This document shows positions 1 through 11,390 of a DNA stretch of 64,000 nt, piece by piece (the first letter of the stretch is position 1; every line of letters begins with the position of its first letter). The notes below the pieces were generated by a model. That model had not been told where the DNA came from. It worked only from the letters and a program-made list of their open reading frames with translations, and searched no databases. The translations under genes were made by a program, and so were the position numbers. This stretch comes from Tachypleus tridentatus. Lineage: Eukaryota > Arthropoda > Merostomata > Xiphosura > Limulidae. The stretch lies in the NCBI RefSeq assembly GCF_004210375.1, contig NC_134834.1, positions 145,795,009 to 145,859,008 on the forward strand, written 5' to 3'.

Positions 1-39
1 TCGTAATCTTTGTAGCTTAAATACTTCGTACACTGCACC

Positions 40-105
40 AAAGTGGCTCAGCTGTAAGTCTGCGGACTCGTAAATCTAGAATCGGAGTCTCGATACCTGT
101 TTGCA
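40..105 (+). repeat. SINE-B head fragment
   Basis: A tRNA-like head (GTGGCTCAGCTGTAAGTCTG) is followed by a degenerate B box (GTCTCGATACC). The copy is cut before the tail. Confidence 0.5.
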
Positions 106-354
106 CTTTGGAATAAACACAATACTTTATGGGATTTAAAAACACTAAAGGACTATGCGTGTGAGGACGTAAAAATATGTTTGCAATAAAATAGTTGAAA
201 TGTATATTTTACGAATTCATGAATAAAAAGAAGTTTCCCTTGTTGTTAAGGTGTCGAAACTCGATTTTTAGCGTTATATGCCTTAAGACCTGGCGCTTAT
301 GAAAACGAGAAATAAATGTGCAATGACAAAAAAGACAATTTACAAATAAATAAA

Positions 355-626
355 TTGTTTGTTTTGGAATTTCGCACAAAGCTACTCGAGGGCTATCTGT
401 GCTAGCCGTCCCTAATTTAGCAGTGTAAGACTAGAGGGAAGGCAGCTAGTCATCATCACCCACCGCCAACTCTTGGGCTACTCTTTTACCAACGAATAGT
501 GGGATTGACCGTCACATTATACACCCCCACAGCTGGGAGGGCGAGCATGTTTAGCGCGACGCGGGCGCGACCCCGCGACCCTCGGATTACGAGTCGCACG
601 CCTTACGCGCTTGGCCATGCCAGGCC
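355..626 (-). repeat. SINE-A, full length, variant head
   Basis: Read on the minus strand this is a complete family A element: tRNA-like head, core with CACTATTCGTTGGTAAAAG, and tail GAATTTCGCACAAAGCTAC seen in reverse. The head reads GGCCAAGCGCGTAAGGCG, a variant shared with copies near 8.5 and 47 kb. AATAAATAAA-type target duplications flank it at about 344-354 and 627-637, but they are low complexity. The apparent reading frame here is only SINE sequence. Confidence 0.9.
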
Positions 627-763
627 AATAAATAAATAAATATTCAAATAATAACTGAATACATGCAGCATCAAAAATCACTTTAGAAACGGTTCTCGTT
701 TTATTTATCAAGATCTCTGTCTTCTTAGTATCGTGTTTGGAGTTCATGAAGAATAAGCGTTAG

Positions 764-886
764 GTTTGTTTGTTTAGAATTAAGCACAAACAACACAATG
801 GGCTATCTGTGCTCTGCCCATCACGGGTATCGAAACCCTATTTCTTCTATTGTAAGTCTGCAGACATACCGCTGTACCACTGGGGA
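764..886 (-). repeat. SINE-B, full length
   Basis: In reverse it shows the CAAAC-type tail, the motif CACAATGGGCTATCTGTG, the B box complement GGGTATCGAAACCC and the head complement ACCGCTGTACCACTGGGG. The open frame that starts here on the plus strand is largely this element plus AT-rich flank, so I do not call a gene. Confidence 0.85.
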
Positions 887-1569
887 AATCAGAAAAAAAG
901 CTATAATGGAGCACGTTCCCTCATGCTACAATCTAACAATATGTGTGGATTGGATTTAAAAAGTCGTAACTGCTTTCGAAACAGTAAAGAGATACAACAA
1001 AAAACTCGACAAAAATCTCTAGTTTTATTATCTTCTTTTTTTCTCGCTTTTTATAATTCCAAAGGTGTTTTAGAAATATTATATAGAGCGTTCTCCGATT
1101 CCTGGTTTCTTTCTTGTAGGAGCAAGTATTACTACGCAACTTTTACACCGTGTAATTCTCCTAAAAACGAATCAATATCAGACGTGTATGTGCAACGAAA
1201 TAATCTATAGGAAAAAAAGCCACTTCTACCAGTTCTCTGGTGACTATGCCTTAAAAAAAAACAGATAGCAACGGTTTGGGTTTCGGTCTCGAATACAAAA
1301 TAACTACTAATACGTTTTATAAGTGTGTGAATTCCTGAAAATGAATTTAACAGCGAGCCGTATCGCTAGAGGCTTAGAATTTTTGCCGAAGAAAAAGAAA
1401 GATAATACGTCACATAAGTAGCGTCTCTATCAACGCCAGTTTGTCCAAATGTTTTCGATAAAGAATGGAATAAAATTAGAAAGCTTTCACTGTAGAATTA
1501 TTTATGAAGTACATTTCTCTCTCTCTCTTATTTCTTCGATTAAACAAAAATGCCGTAGCTGGAGAAAAG
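887..1569. other. Unassigned AT-rich interval
   Basis: I see no recognisable gene, RNA or repeat family. Short open frames on both strands have the Lys/Phe/Ile/Leu bias expected from AT-rich noncoding DNA. Confidence 0.4.
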
Positions 1570-1843
1570 TTTGGTTTGTTTTTAATTTCGCGCAAAGCTA
1601 CTCGAGGGCTATCTGCGCTAGCCGTCCCTAATTTAACAGTATCAGACTAGAGGGAAGGCAGCTAGTCATCACCACCCACCGCCAACTCTTGGGCTACTCT
1701 TTTTACCAACGAATAGTGAGATTGACCGTAACATTAGAACGTCCCCACGGTTGAAATGGCGAGCATGTTTGGTGCGACGGGGATTCGAACCCGTAACCCT
1801 CAGTTACGAGTCGAGCACCTTAACCGCCTGGCCATGCCGGGCC
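1570..1843 (-). repeat. SINE-A, full length
   Basis: A clean family A copy from tail to head. The B box complement GGGGATTCGAACCC and the head end GGCCATGCCGGGCC are intact, with a small loss in the anticodon arm (CTCAGTTACGAG). Confidence 0.9.
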
Positions 1844-2405
1844 TTATTAGCGTGATTACATTTCTAACCACACATGCAGTTGAATAAAAATGAAATTAAA
1901 AAAAGGAAATGTATGCATCGTATGAAATTGAGTTGAATAACCTAGTTTCTTTTGGTGTCGTCTGTATATATACTTCTGCAGGCATTTGATCGATGAACCT
2001 AAAATCTGTAGAGATATATATAACTTGTTTCCAAAAATTTCGTCTTCAGGTAAGAAAACAAACAACGAAATGTATTTTTCATTACTAAGAAATCAGGTGG
2101 AGTGAGTTACTCAATTCCCAAACTACTCATCATTCATCGGTTTAAGTTCGACTGAAAAAAAACGGTTTGTCGTGAAATGCGCTCCTATCGCCAGACTTTT
2201 CCATATGTTTCCAAGTCATGATAAGTCGACACTGACTTAATTATAATTTACGTGCCCGGAAAGATTTACGCATACCATCCTTTTTTTTTTTTTTTGGCTG
2301 ATAGAACTTTTCACATTAGATATTTTTGTTTTGCCCTGTTCGACTATGAGAAAATGATCTAATGAAAGGTCGTAGCTTGCATCTAACAAGCTGACTTTAT
2401 AGAAA

Positions 2406-2648
2406 CTGGCGTAGCCAAGCAGTTATAACTCACAGACTGGCAATCTGCAAGGCGTATTATCGAATCCCCATCTCCCCTCCTAAACATTATCACTTTTTCA
2501 GCCGTTGGAGCGTTAAAATGTCACAGTCAATTCCACTATTTGTTGGTAAAAGAGTGCACCAAGAGTTGGTGATGACTAACTGCCTTTATATTTTCATTAC
2601 TAAATTATGGACGGCTAGTGTAGCTTTGCGCGAAGTTCAAAACAAACC
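2406..2648 (+). repeat. SINE-A related copy with divergent head
   Basis: The head (GGCGTAGCCAAGCAGTTATA) and B box (ATCGAATCCCC) differ from the usual family A head. The core (CCACTATTTGTTGGTAAAAG) and tail (GTGTAGCTTTGCGCGAAGTT) are family A. It is internally shortened between the core and tail. Confidence 0.7.
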
Positions 2649-2971
2649 GATTTTTTATAATCGTTCAAATTTTACGTTAAATATATTCATTAGCTGATCT
2701 ACGGACTCTGAGTCATCTTCCTATTGGGTAAATCGCTGAAGGGCGTAAATTTATAAACTTTTCTACGAAAAACACAAGAAAACATTCGTGTTGAAGACTT
2801 ATTGGAAGGAATTGAGTGCTAACACTTTAAGAACCAATCTCTATATCCGCCCTTTTAAATACTTGATGTGCGTTAAGTGTTTGGCAACCACACATAGCAA
2901 TGAAATAACAATCACGAGTTTAGGCTTAAGCTTTGTAACTATCCAAATTACTAAAAATATCATATATTCTC

Positions 2972-3241
2972 GTTTGTTTGAATTTCGCGAAAAGCTACAC
3001 GAGGGCTATCTCCTCTAGCCGTCCCTAATTTAGCAGTGTAAAACTAGAGGGAGGGCAGATAGTTGTCACCACTCACCGCCAACACTGGGGCTACTCTTTT
3101 ACCAACGAATAGTGAAATTGACCGTGACATTATAATGCCCCCACGGCTGAAAGGGTGAACAGGTTTGGTGCGACGGGGATTCGAACCCGCGACCCTCAAA
3201 TTATGAGTCGATCGCCTTAACCCACATGGCCATGTCGGGCC
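2972..3241 (-). repeat. SINE-A, full length
   Basis: Complete copy ending in the head complement CATGGCCATGTCGGGCC. A few scattered substitutions suggest moderate age. Confidence 0.9.
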
Positions 3242-3527
3242 AGAAGGAATGGTGAACATTGAGTAGATAATCACACGTTATAGGTTTTGTAAAAAAAAAA
3301 AAATCAGTATATTTTATTTTTTGTGCTCTGTACTGTAATTGTTTAAAACACAAGTAGTGCAAAGAATTGAAAAATAAATGTTTGCATCTGTTGAATCATT
3401 AATAGCTTCTGGTCAACAATAAATTCTTATTACAACTTAAGCTATTTAAATTATAACCTTCACTAACAATAAGACAGTTTGGTAGCATTGGTTATCTGGA
3501 TAAGCCAAATAGTTACTGTAAGGTATA

Positions 3528-3786
3528 GTTTGGTTTGAATTTCGCGCAAAACCACACCAAGGTTATCAGCGTTAACCGTCTCTAATTTATTAAAGAAAGA
3601 TTACAAGAGAGGCAGCCATTCATCATCACCCACCGCCAACTCTTGAACCAATGAATAGTGGGATTGATCTAATATTATAACGCTTTCACAGCTGAAAGGG
3701 CGAACATGTTTGATAGGATTGGTATTCGAACCTCCGACCCTCAGATTATGAGTCGATCGCTTTAACCCACCTGGCCATGCCGGGCC
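3528..3786 (-). repeat. SINE-A, older copy
   Basis: Tail, core and head are all recognisable. The sequence just before the core complement is deleted and the B box is altered to TGGTATTCGAACC. Confidence 0.85.
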
Positions 3787-3989
3787 AGTGTTGTTCAGGT
3801 CGGAAATTCCAAATTACATGAAGCTTTTTTTCTTCGTTATTTATGTTCATTAAATAAATTTTGTCTCAAAATGCCAGAAACATAATGGATTAATTAAATT
3901 ATTCGAAGCAAAAGCACTAATGTATAAAATGAGTTATCTACGCCGTGCACATCGCAGTAATCTGACTCTGATATTTAGCATTGTAAACC

Positions 3990-4110
3990 CTATAACTTAA
4001 CGTCTACAGATTAAAAACACTAAAATGAGGAATTCGATTCCCCTCGGTGGACTCGGCAGATAGCCCGATGTGGCTTTGCTATGAGAAAACACACACATAC
4101 ACACACACTT
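3990..4110 (+). repeat. SINE-C with AC tail
   Basis: B box GAATTCGATTCCCCTCGG is followed by GCAGATAGCCCGATGTGGCT, then GAAAACACACACATACACAC. The weak tRNA-like head upstream lacks a clear A box. Confidence 0.65.
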
Positions 4111-4244
4111 AGTGGAAACAGAACTTGGGTATTAATATATTTTATGATTCATACAATTTTACTTTGATTGTATTTGAGCACACGTATCACACGTGTTCTT
4201 AATCACCTCGTCATGTTAGACCTGTTTCTAATTATAAAAAGTTA

Positions 4245-4460
4245 TGGTTTGGTTTGGTTTGAATTTCGCACAAAGCTACTCGAGGGCTATCTGCGCTAGC
4301 CGTTCCTAACTTAGCAGTGTAAAGCTAGAGGGAAGGCAGCTAGTCATCACCACCCATCGTCAACTCTTGATCTTCTCTTTTACTAACGAATAGTGGGATT
4401 GACCGTCACATTATAATGCCTCCACGGCTGAAAGGGCGAGCATGTTTAGTGCGACGGTGA
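4245..4460 (-). repeat. SINE-A, head missing
   Basis: Tail and core are present, but the copy stops at GTGCGACGGTGAT, just before the B box. A separate head lies about 50 bp away in the opposite orientation. Confidence 0.85.
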
Positions 4461-4510
4461 TAAAACAGTTATGACATACCTAGTTTAATTTTTCAAATAC
4501 TTTTCTCCAA

Positions 4511-4592
4511 GCCTAGTATGGCCAGGTAGCTAATGCACTCGACTTGTAATCCGTGGGTTCGAATCCCCATCACACCCAACATGCTCGCCCTT
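4511..4592 (+). repeat. SINE-A head fragment (tRNA-like)
   Basis: A isolated tRNA-like head carries A box sequence (GGCCAGGTAGCTAATGC), anticodon loop CTTGTAA and intact B box GGGTTCGAATCCCC, and stops shortly after CATGCTCGCCC. It is a SINE relic and not a tRNA gene, because the family A downstream sequence follows the head. Confidence 0.75.
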
Positions 4593-4639
4593 TATTACAC
4601 TAAAATGTTCTTAGTATTTCAAAAATTTTTCTTAAATTA

Positions 4640-4722
4640 CGCCCACCCGGTCTATGAGCTTACAACACTTAAAACCGGGTTCCGATACCTGTGGTGTGCA
4701 GAGCACAGATAGAACTGTATAC
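4640..4722 (+). repeat. SINE-B, partial
   Basis: B box GGGTTCCGATACCTGTGG and downstream GCAGAGCACAGATAGAACTG are family B. The A box side and the tail are eroded. Confidence 0.6.
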
Positions 4723-5103
4723 CGAAGGATTGAAAATTCAAGTCGTGATGCCGCCTAACACATTCCACACTTTTCATATTGAATGCATTATAAAAGTGAC
4801 AGTTCATTCCATTATTTAGTTTAAATAATCAGACAAAGCTCTTAAGACAGTTGATACTGCTGAATTTTTGTTCTTCCTCTGACCACCAGTTTAAGCCTGA
4901 CCTTTATGACTGTGGGTTACATAAGGTGTCATTTACCTTGAAAAGTCCGAATTTAGTTACTCGTATTGTCAAGTTCAACTGCCAATTAAAGTTGATGAAG
5001 TACCTATATTTTAAACTGACTGTCTGATAGAGCAGCGTATAAGCGTTAAAAATATGTTTAAACGGTTTAGAAGATACAATATGACGTCACAAACTCCCAG
5101 TTG

Positions 5104-5168
5104 TTTGTTTGTTATTTATAAGACAAAGCCACATTGTTGTATCCACCGCAAGGAATCGTACTCTGGAT
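5104..5168 (-). repeat. SINE-C fragment
   Basis: In reverse it shows GACAAAGCCACATTG and the B box complement GGAATCGTACTCTGG. The head is missing. Confidence 0.5.
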
Positions 5169-5761
5169 GGTTGAGAGACCAGACGAGGAAAAAACAGAAG
5201 ATATTAAGTTGTAGCTGGGATAGCTAGTAGAGAAAGAGACAGGGTGTGGACATAAGGTCGTGGATAACGACTGAGATGACCAGATTGAAAGAAATATGAG
5301 CAAATGCAACGTAAAATGAATGAAAGAGGAAATTTAAATGAATCGAGATAAAAGTAGGGAACATTCTTAATTGGAATAATAATAGAAGATGTTATATTTT
5401 GTTTGAAATAAGCAAACAGATGGATAAAAATAAAGGTAAATATATATTGCGCCCCTGGTGGCCTAAGATAAGCAAATGGTCTTATACCACTAAAATTATG
5501 TAGCTTGGGTGTTTTACAATAAGCAAGAATATATTGTAAAATAAAAAATAGTGGATATTACGAAAAAGAAGGAAAATCAGGAACGAAGGAAATAAGAGTT
5601 ATGAAGTGTTGAGAAACTGATAAGAACGAGAAAAAACACGTGAAAAATATGGAGAGAGAAAAATATTGAATTATAGCCAGATTTTACCCAGGGTGAGACG
5701 AGGCAGACGATAAGGGTCTTTCCTAAATCCATTAATCATTTCAATAATCTACCTCTCTTAC

Positions 5762-5792
5762 CGCCGTCACCATCGTCAGTTCTGTTGCTCAT
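5762..5792 (-). CDS. Candidate first coding exon (low confidence)
   Basis: On the minus strand an ATG in a good start context (CACCATGAGC) opens a frame reading MSNRTDDGDG. It reaches a strong donor, GGCG|GTAAGAG, after 31 bases. No partner exon was found downstream in the repeat-poor stretch below it, and the peptide is too short to assign to a family. Chance is a real alternative, since donors of this quality occur at random in tens of kilobases. Confidence 0.2.
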
Positions 5793-5799
5793 GGTGAAG

Positions 5800-7140
5800 G
5801 GTTGGAGCACCTGAGTTCAGGACCATACATCACTGCTGAACGTACAGGGTTGATCTACTTTTTCACTAATGTGCAGAAACACAAAAGCTCATCTCGCCAG
5901 AGTGTTTCTTCCACGGAAACCAAATACTGGCTTAACCAACTCGTATATTACCAATTTTGTATAGCAGACACGAAAATGAAAATAATATACTCTCCACGTC
6001 AACGAATTTGGTTTGTTTACTTTGGCGTATACCTTTCTATCCATCATTTTAAACACGCCCCTATTTACACTGCTTAACAAAAACCAAAACAAATTAGCTC
6101 AAAACTTTATACTGGAAACTTAAAAGAAAATATGTTTATTAATACACTTTTTTTTTCTCTCGTGGTCTTCATTTTATTAGCTCTTGCGATAAAGTAAAGT
6201 TGATTTGACAGGTCTATTTATTTTAGATCCTGGAACATCTGACAGTTTAGAAAGTTCATGAACGAACAAGGCGAAATGTGATGACATTGAAACAAACAGG
6301 TTTGTGTATGTTTGAAAGACAGTTAAACGACAGTGAGAAGTAAAGACGAAGTCGCTGAAAGTGACCACTCGACTCTTGATTGAGGGATTTTTGATCCATT
6401 TTCATGTATCACCATCATGTCAAATTAAGATCGGAAATTGATTTTTTCTAGGCTAAACAAATTTCAACATGTATACACATATACATAAACATATTATCTG
6501 TTTTTTATACTCATAAAAACTTGTTTTAAAGGTCACTTAAATATGCAAGTTACATAACAAGGAACGGGCTGAAGATTAGGTGTTCATTTATGAATAATGA
6601 TAGTGTTGTAAAACATTAAGAGAAACTCTTCAGTTAACAACGAAAGTAATATCGAATTCGTCAATTAACACTAGTTTCTAATGAACTTTTATTTGAATTT
6701 TTATACCAGTCGAACAATATACTGTTATCACGATAGCAAACTCGTTTTTCCTTCTTTAATATTTACAGTTTTTATGGGATACGTTGACAGTCACTGAAAC
6801 TGTACGACACTTACTTTAAAATAAACTTACTTGTAATTTTTATGTTAAAGAAGTCCTGATAATCATATTTCAACATAAAACAATTTGTAGTTTTATGAAT
6901 TTTACATTTGGCCCGTATAAATCTGATTTGAAATGACATATCTTAATATCAACGTCGAAGGAAATACATAATTTGAATATCGAAAAATAAATTAGCTTTA
7001 TTCATATCTTACCTCAGCTTGTTAAGTAATAGCCTCGCATTTCGCTAATTCTAACGTTCGTATCCATATTAATACAGAGGACTGGCTTTCGTTCGTTTAC
7101 TATTTTAGTAATTTTATTAGCATTTGCTTTGTAATGTTGA
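5800..7140. other. Repeat-poor AT-rich interval
   Basis: No SINE, array or TIR element is visible. Open frames of 60-90 codons exist on both strands, at 5802-6077 (+) and 6177-6368 (-), but none shows a recognised domain or convincing splice context. Confidence 0.4.
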
Positions 7141-7144
7141 ATGT

Positions 7145-7290
7145 GAGGATCGAGCGTGGCCTAGCATTTAGCGAACCAAAAAGTTCAAGTTTCGAGCGCA
7201 ATAAGTTGCTGAACACATTTTCAGTTGTAGAGGTTAAGAAATGTTGTGTAGGCGGCGGGTGCTGATTACTAGTTATTTTCCCTCTGGTCA
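7145..7290 (+). repeat. Old SINE-D (A-like core, different head)
   Basis: The stretch CAGTTGTAGAGG followed by GGCGGCGGGTGCTGATTACT and CCCTCTGGTC matches the family A core in order. The head (GAGCGTGGCCTAGCATTTAG) does not match family A. A similar arrangement, with CTGAACACA before the core, recurs near 25.1 kb. Confidence 0.45.
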
Positions 7291-8217
7291 AGAATTGTAA
7301 TTTTCGGAGTATCTGATCTGGCCGCTTCGCCCATCTTTGGAAAAGGTGTCATTCTGTTTGGAACTAGTAAGTTATATGTGCACTATTATAAATACGCGAA
7401 TGTATCCATGTATATTAATATTTCATATAACAGCAAGCTGTTTGGATGTAGACAGTATATTACTAGTGCTTTTATACATTTTGCAAGTACTAACCTATTC
7501 AGTTTTTCTGTACAATTAATTTCATTAAATTTTATTGGTTATAATGTTTAAAGTAATTTTTGGATATTTCTAAAAGTGTAATTAAATATAAAAACTATTC
7601 ATTTGTTTTATTTACTTCGTACGTGATTCTAGGATTAGGAGTCTCACATTGTTGACTTAGGGCGCGATCTACAAGAAGTCTTGCATTGTTGGCCAAGTGC
7701 GGAATCTGGGAATAGGAGTTTTGTATTATTGGTTTTGTGAGTGTTCTAGGCCTAGCAGTCATTAAAAAACCCAGATAGTAATCAAGGTCACCAAAACACA
7801 TACAGAGTTGTCCAAAGTTAAGCAATGGTGAAAGTGGCTGTATGTTAGCTGAGGTATTTGACTAGCTGATAAGTGTGGTATATGATGCTTTAAACACCAC
7901 ACAACATCCAGAAGTCCCCAAGCACCCTCTTCCCTTTCCTCTTGTATGTATACAGGAGGTAGAAAAAACGTGGCCACCTCTTGAAAACGTTGTTAGATAG
8001 TTCTACGTTTTTAGATTAGATAACAAAACAATTTGTAAAACTATGTTTTTAAAGCACTCGACGACATCTGTTCACAAACGATTTCAAATCCTACTTCTTA
8101 CACTGGCATTAGTAAATACCAGAACTTTTCTTGTTTTTAGTTACATTTCTTATAAAAATTGTTGTGCACGTGCTGTAGTTCCTTAGATATTCTTTTTCTC
8201 ATAAACCTACAAAATTA

Positions 8218-8356
8218 TGACAATCAATCGTTGGTAAAAGAGTAGTTAGAAGTTGGCTGTGGGTGGACTTCCTTTTAGTTTTGCGCTGCTGAATTAGGGA
8301 CGGCTAGCGCAGACAGTCCTCATGTAGCTTTGCACGAAATTCAAAACACAAACACA
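8218..8356 (+). repeat. SINE-A, 5'-truncated
   Basis: Starts at CGTTGGTAAAAGAGTAG and runs through GGGACGGCTAGCGCAGACAG to the tail. The tRNA-like half is absent. Confidence 0.8.
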
Positions 8357-8506
8357 GGTTATCAAAATGAATTATAAATCCTAATTTATACACTATACTT
8401 TTCGATATTTTGATGAGTTAATTTCTATGAATAATCCAAAAACCTACTTTAAACCTACTTATATCTATAAAATAAAAAAGAAAGATAAACTTATATAAGA
8501 AAAAAC

Positions 8507-8740
8507 GGCCCGGCATGGCCAAGCGTGTTAAAGCGTGCGACTCGTAATCTGCGTAATAGTTTGCCCTTTCAGCCGTGAGGGCGTTATAATTTGACGGTCA
8601 ATCCCACTATTCGTTGGTAAAAGAGTAGCCCAAGAGTTGGCGGTGGGTGGTGATGACTAGCTGCCTTCCCTCACTGTTAAATTAATGACGGCTAATGCAG
8701 ATAGCCCTCGTGTAGCTTTGCATGAAATTCAAATACAAAC
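8507..8740 (+). repeat. SINE-A, variant head
   Basis: Head GGCCAAGCGTGTTAAAGCG and anticodon loop CTCGTAA are present. The B box is deleted, with CTGCGTAATAGTTTGCCC replacing it. Core and tail are intact. Confidence 0.85.
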
Positions 8741-9044
8741 CTACTACCCTAAACAGTATAGTACCGCATATTTTTTAAAGGAAGTTGGTATTTCTCAGTT
8801 GAAACGATATATAATTGCTTGTAATAGCAGTAACTATTTTCTACATAACGTTCAGTTGACGCTAAATAAATTAAAAACAGTAGATATGAAGACAGAAATT
8901 AAACCGTTGCAATATGTTTAAAAATAGTTATTTTAAAAATGAAATAATTACCTAGTTTGAAATCATAAAGATGAATCTAATTATTCAAGAAAAAAAATAT
9001 AGAGAGACAGTTTGCCTTGCAATAATATGTAGTGTCTTTTTCAG

Positions 9045-9110
9045 TGCGCCGTAAAGGAATACAAATTTCAGTCGGGCTTGTTTCAGCTCACTCGGATTAT
9101 ACTTGAATAA
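9045..9110 (+). CDS. Candidate terminal exon (low confidence)
   Basis: A pyrimidine-rich acceptor (GTGTCTTTTTCAG) is followed directly by an open frame of 21 residues ending in TAA. The peptide begins CAVKEYKFQSG and ends TRIILE, a composition more protein-like than the surrounding AT-rich frames. No upstream partner exon was recognised and the family is unknown. The short length makes chance plausible. Confidence 0.22.
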   Translation, partial: CAVKEYKFQSGLFQLTRIILE

Positions 9111-9511
9111 GTTTTGTTACGAAAGGAATTTGGGTGTTTAATCGATTACACCAAACTGTCAAAACAAGGATTTTAATTTTCAACTCCCATCATTTTGCAA
9201 TAATTATTTAAATCCTTACACCAGAGTCGATGCCACAAGCGTCGAGCCGAAAATCTCAATTTACTCATGGAATGGTGACACCGTCCGATAACATTTATGT
9301 CTCTTTAAAAGGCTGAAAACGAATCCGAACCATGTTATTATTACTGACTTTTTATAAACAGACCGGAAATTGTATAAGGTAAGACGATAATTAATCGAAC
9401 ATAATGAAACTAATTCCAGCACAACACGCAGAAAATTATTGGTTTAAAAGAGATAAAGGGTGGAGGGTTGGGGGTCTCACAAAAGTAGATATCGTGTGAT
9501 TTATTTGTACT

Positions 9512-9779
9512 TGTTTGTTTTATAATTTCGCGCAAAGCTACACAAAGCTATCTGCGCTAGCCATCCCTAATTTAGCAGTGTAAGAGGGAAGGCAGCTAGT
9601 CATCACCACCCACCGCCAACTCTTGGGCTACTCTTTTACCAACGAATAGTGGGATTGACCGACACATTATAACGCCCCCAAGGCTGGAAGGGCGAGCATG
9701 TTTGGTGTGACGGGGATTTGAACCTGCGACCTTCAGATTACGAATCGAACGCCTTAGCCCACCTGGACATGCCGAGCCT
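9512..9779 (-). repeat. SINE-A with exact target duplication
   Basis: Full-length copy flanked by the 11-bp direct repeat TTATTTGTACT at 9501-9511 and 9782-9792. This supports insertion by target-primed reverse transcription. It has a small deletion (GTGTAAGAGGGAAGG). Confidence 0.92.
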
Positions 9780-9897
9780 CATTATTTGTACTCCAACGAT
9801 ATTTTAACAGATGCCCTTTTATGCATATATATTTGAGCTCTCTACCGAGCTTGATGGGGGGAAGGGGGCTCATAACGTAGCGTTTAGCAACTAATTA

Positions 9898-10017
9898 GTT
9901 GTTTGAAATTAAGTTCAAAGCTACACAATGGGCTATCTGTATTCTGCCCACCACGGGTATAGAAACCCAAGTTCTAGCAATTTGAGTCCACAGACATACC
10001 GCTGTGCCACTGGGGAG
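9898..10017 (-). repeat. SINE-B, full length
   Basis: Tail, TATCTGTATTCTGCCCACCA and the head complement ACCGCTGTGCCACTGGGG are all present. The B box complement is mutated (GGGTATAGAAACCC). Confidence 0.85.
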
Positions 10018-10344
10018 TTATCAACCAATGTTATTGTGACTCCAAGTATCATTAAACGCTCTTATCCTGGAATCAATATAGCAGTTATTCATATTAAAAA
10101 ACAAAACAGCAAAGAGTGGCGGGTTTATTGCTTGCCGCACAATGAGAAAAATCTCGTTGTCACCATTTTGCATTTCAATTCCCAGCTGAGAATGTTTCAT
10201 TCTAAAAGCTTCCTTGACAAATATGTAGCAAGAAAACCATTTCATCCTTTTTCCTTGCTATCAAATTACCCCATTAATTTAATGGCTGAAACAGAACCAT
10301 TTCTTTCAAACGACAAAATGCCATATTTAAAAAAGTTTAGTTAA
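10018..10344 (+). other. Unassigned open frame next to SINE-B
   Basis: A plus-strand frame opened by the upstream SINE continues through unique sequence to a stop at 10344. An overlapping minus frame is also open over 10021-10245. Neither product shows a family motif I recognise, so I do not call a gene. Confidence 0.25.
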
Positions 10345-10713
10345 TAAAATTCTTATTTAAAATATTATAAAGAGGGAGGGATTACGTTGAGAAAAGAGAG
10401 GGGAACTTACACGTGATGGATAATAATGTTTTTTTTTTCAAATACACCGAATTACCTTTCGAGTAGTAACCACAAATAACGGGAGGAACGGTAGGGATAT
10501 GTATCATCGAGTTAAATTTGAAAACCTGACTTGACTGAGTTAAAAAACTGGCTGGATACAATGTTGAAATAATATATTTGTTCAGTACAAAAGTTCAAAT
10601 ACTAACGAATGCATTAAACGTTTGGACAGCACTTCTAAACGACAGAAAGAGAACTTGAAAATATCTGTATTTTCCAGCGTGGCATTATATAAATAAAAAC
10701 AAACAAACACTAC

Positions 10714-10859
10714 CCACGTCATTGATAATCTCATTAATGGAAATAAGTGGAAACATTAGGTCAAAACAGTCTTCAGCATCATCCGTGAGAAATACCCCCA
10801 AAACACCAAGTAGGACACACACCTTTGCTATACCACACGAAATAAGTTCATTACTGTAA
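10714..10859 (-). CDS. Candidate internal exon, IFRD/HEAT-like
   Basis: Read on the minus strand, an acceptor (GACTTTTAG) is followed by 146 bases open in one frame to a donor GACGTGG|GTAGTG. The peptide runs from YSNELISCG to INEIINDVG and contains CVLLGVLGVFLTDDAEDC. Its spacing A-x2-C-x3-G-V-x2-F-x2-T-D-D resembles a helix of the interferon-related developmental regulator (IFRD) N-terminal HEAT-like region; this family call comes from memory of the motif. No adjacent exon was found within several kilobases on either side, so this could be an isolated exon in long introns, a pseudogene piece or chance. Confidence 0.35.
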
Positions 10860-11099
10860 CTAAAAGTCTGTAACACTAAAAGCTCGTGCTTTCAAAAAAT
10901 GAGCAAATTAAACAGTTTATTCTTTTTAACTGAGATAGATAAATGATACTTGGGAAAGTATCAGAGTAGTATAAGTCTTTAGTCTACATTTATGATTCAG
11001 GTGAAGAAACCAGAAATACTAAGTTATCTGCAAATGCTTTCAAACTACCAAGAATGTCGTCTTATAAAGGTGTTAACCCAAACAACTGACATGCTGCTA

Positions 11100-11390
11100 C
11101 TATACTGGCTATGTTGCCAACATAAAAAAAAACTGTCTCCAGTCCACCAGCTATATTGACGAACCCGAATGTTAACGCAAACATTTACAACCCACCAACT
11201 ATGTTCATTAATTCAGACAACATAAACTGCTGCACGGCCACTGTGTTGACCAGCAATGATGCCAACCCAAACTGCCGATACACACCAACTGTGTTGATCA
11301 ACATTGATGTTAACCCAAGCTACTGATACACACTCAATGTGTTGACCAACAATGACGTCAACCCAAACTGTTTAAGTATGCCATCTCGGA
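11100..11390. repeat. Degenerate 48-bp tandem repeat
   Basis: TGTGTTGA recurs at about 11242, 11290 and 11338, followed each time by AACCCAA and GATACACAC-like motifs. Upstream copies at about 11106, 11147 and 11196 are more diverged. About six units. Confidence 0.7.
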
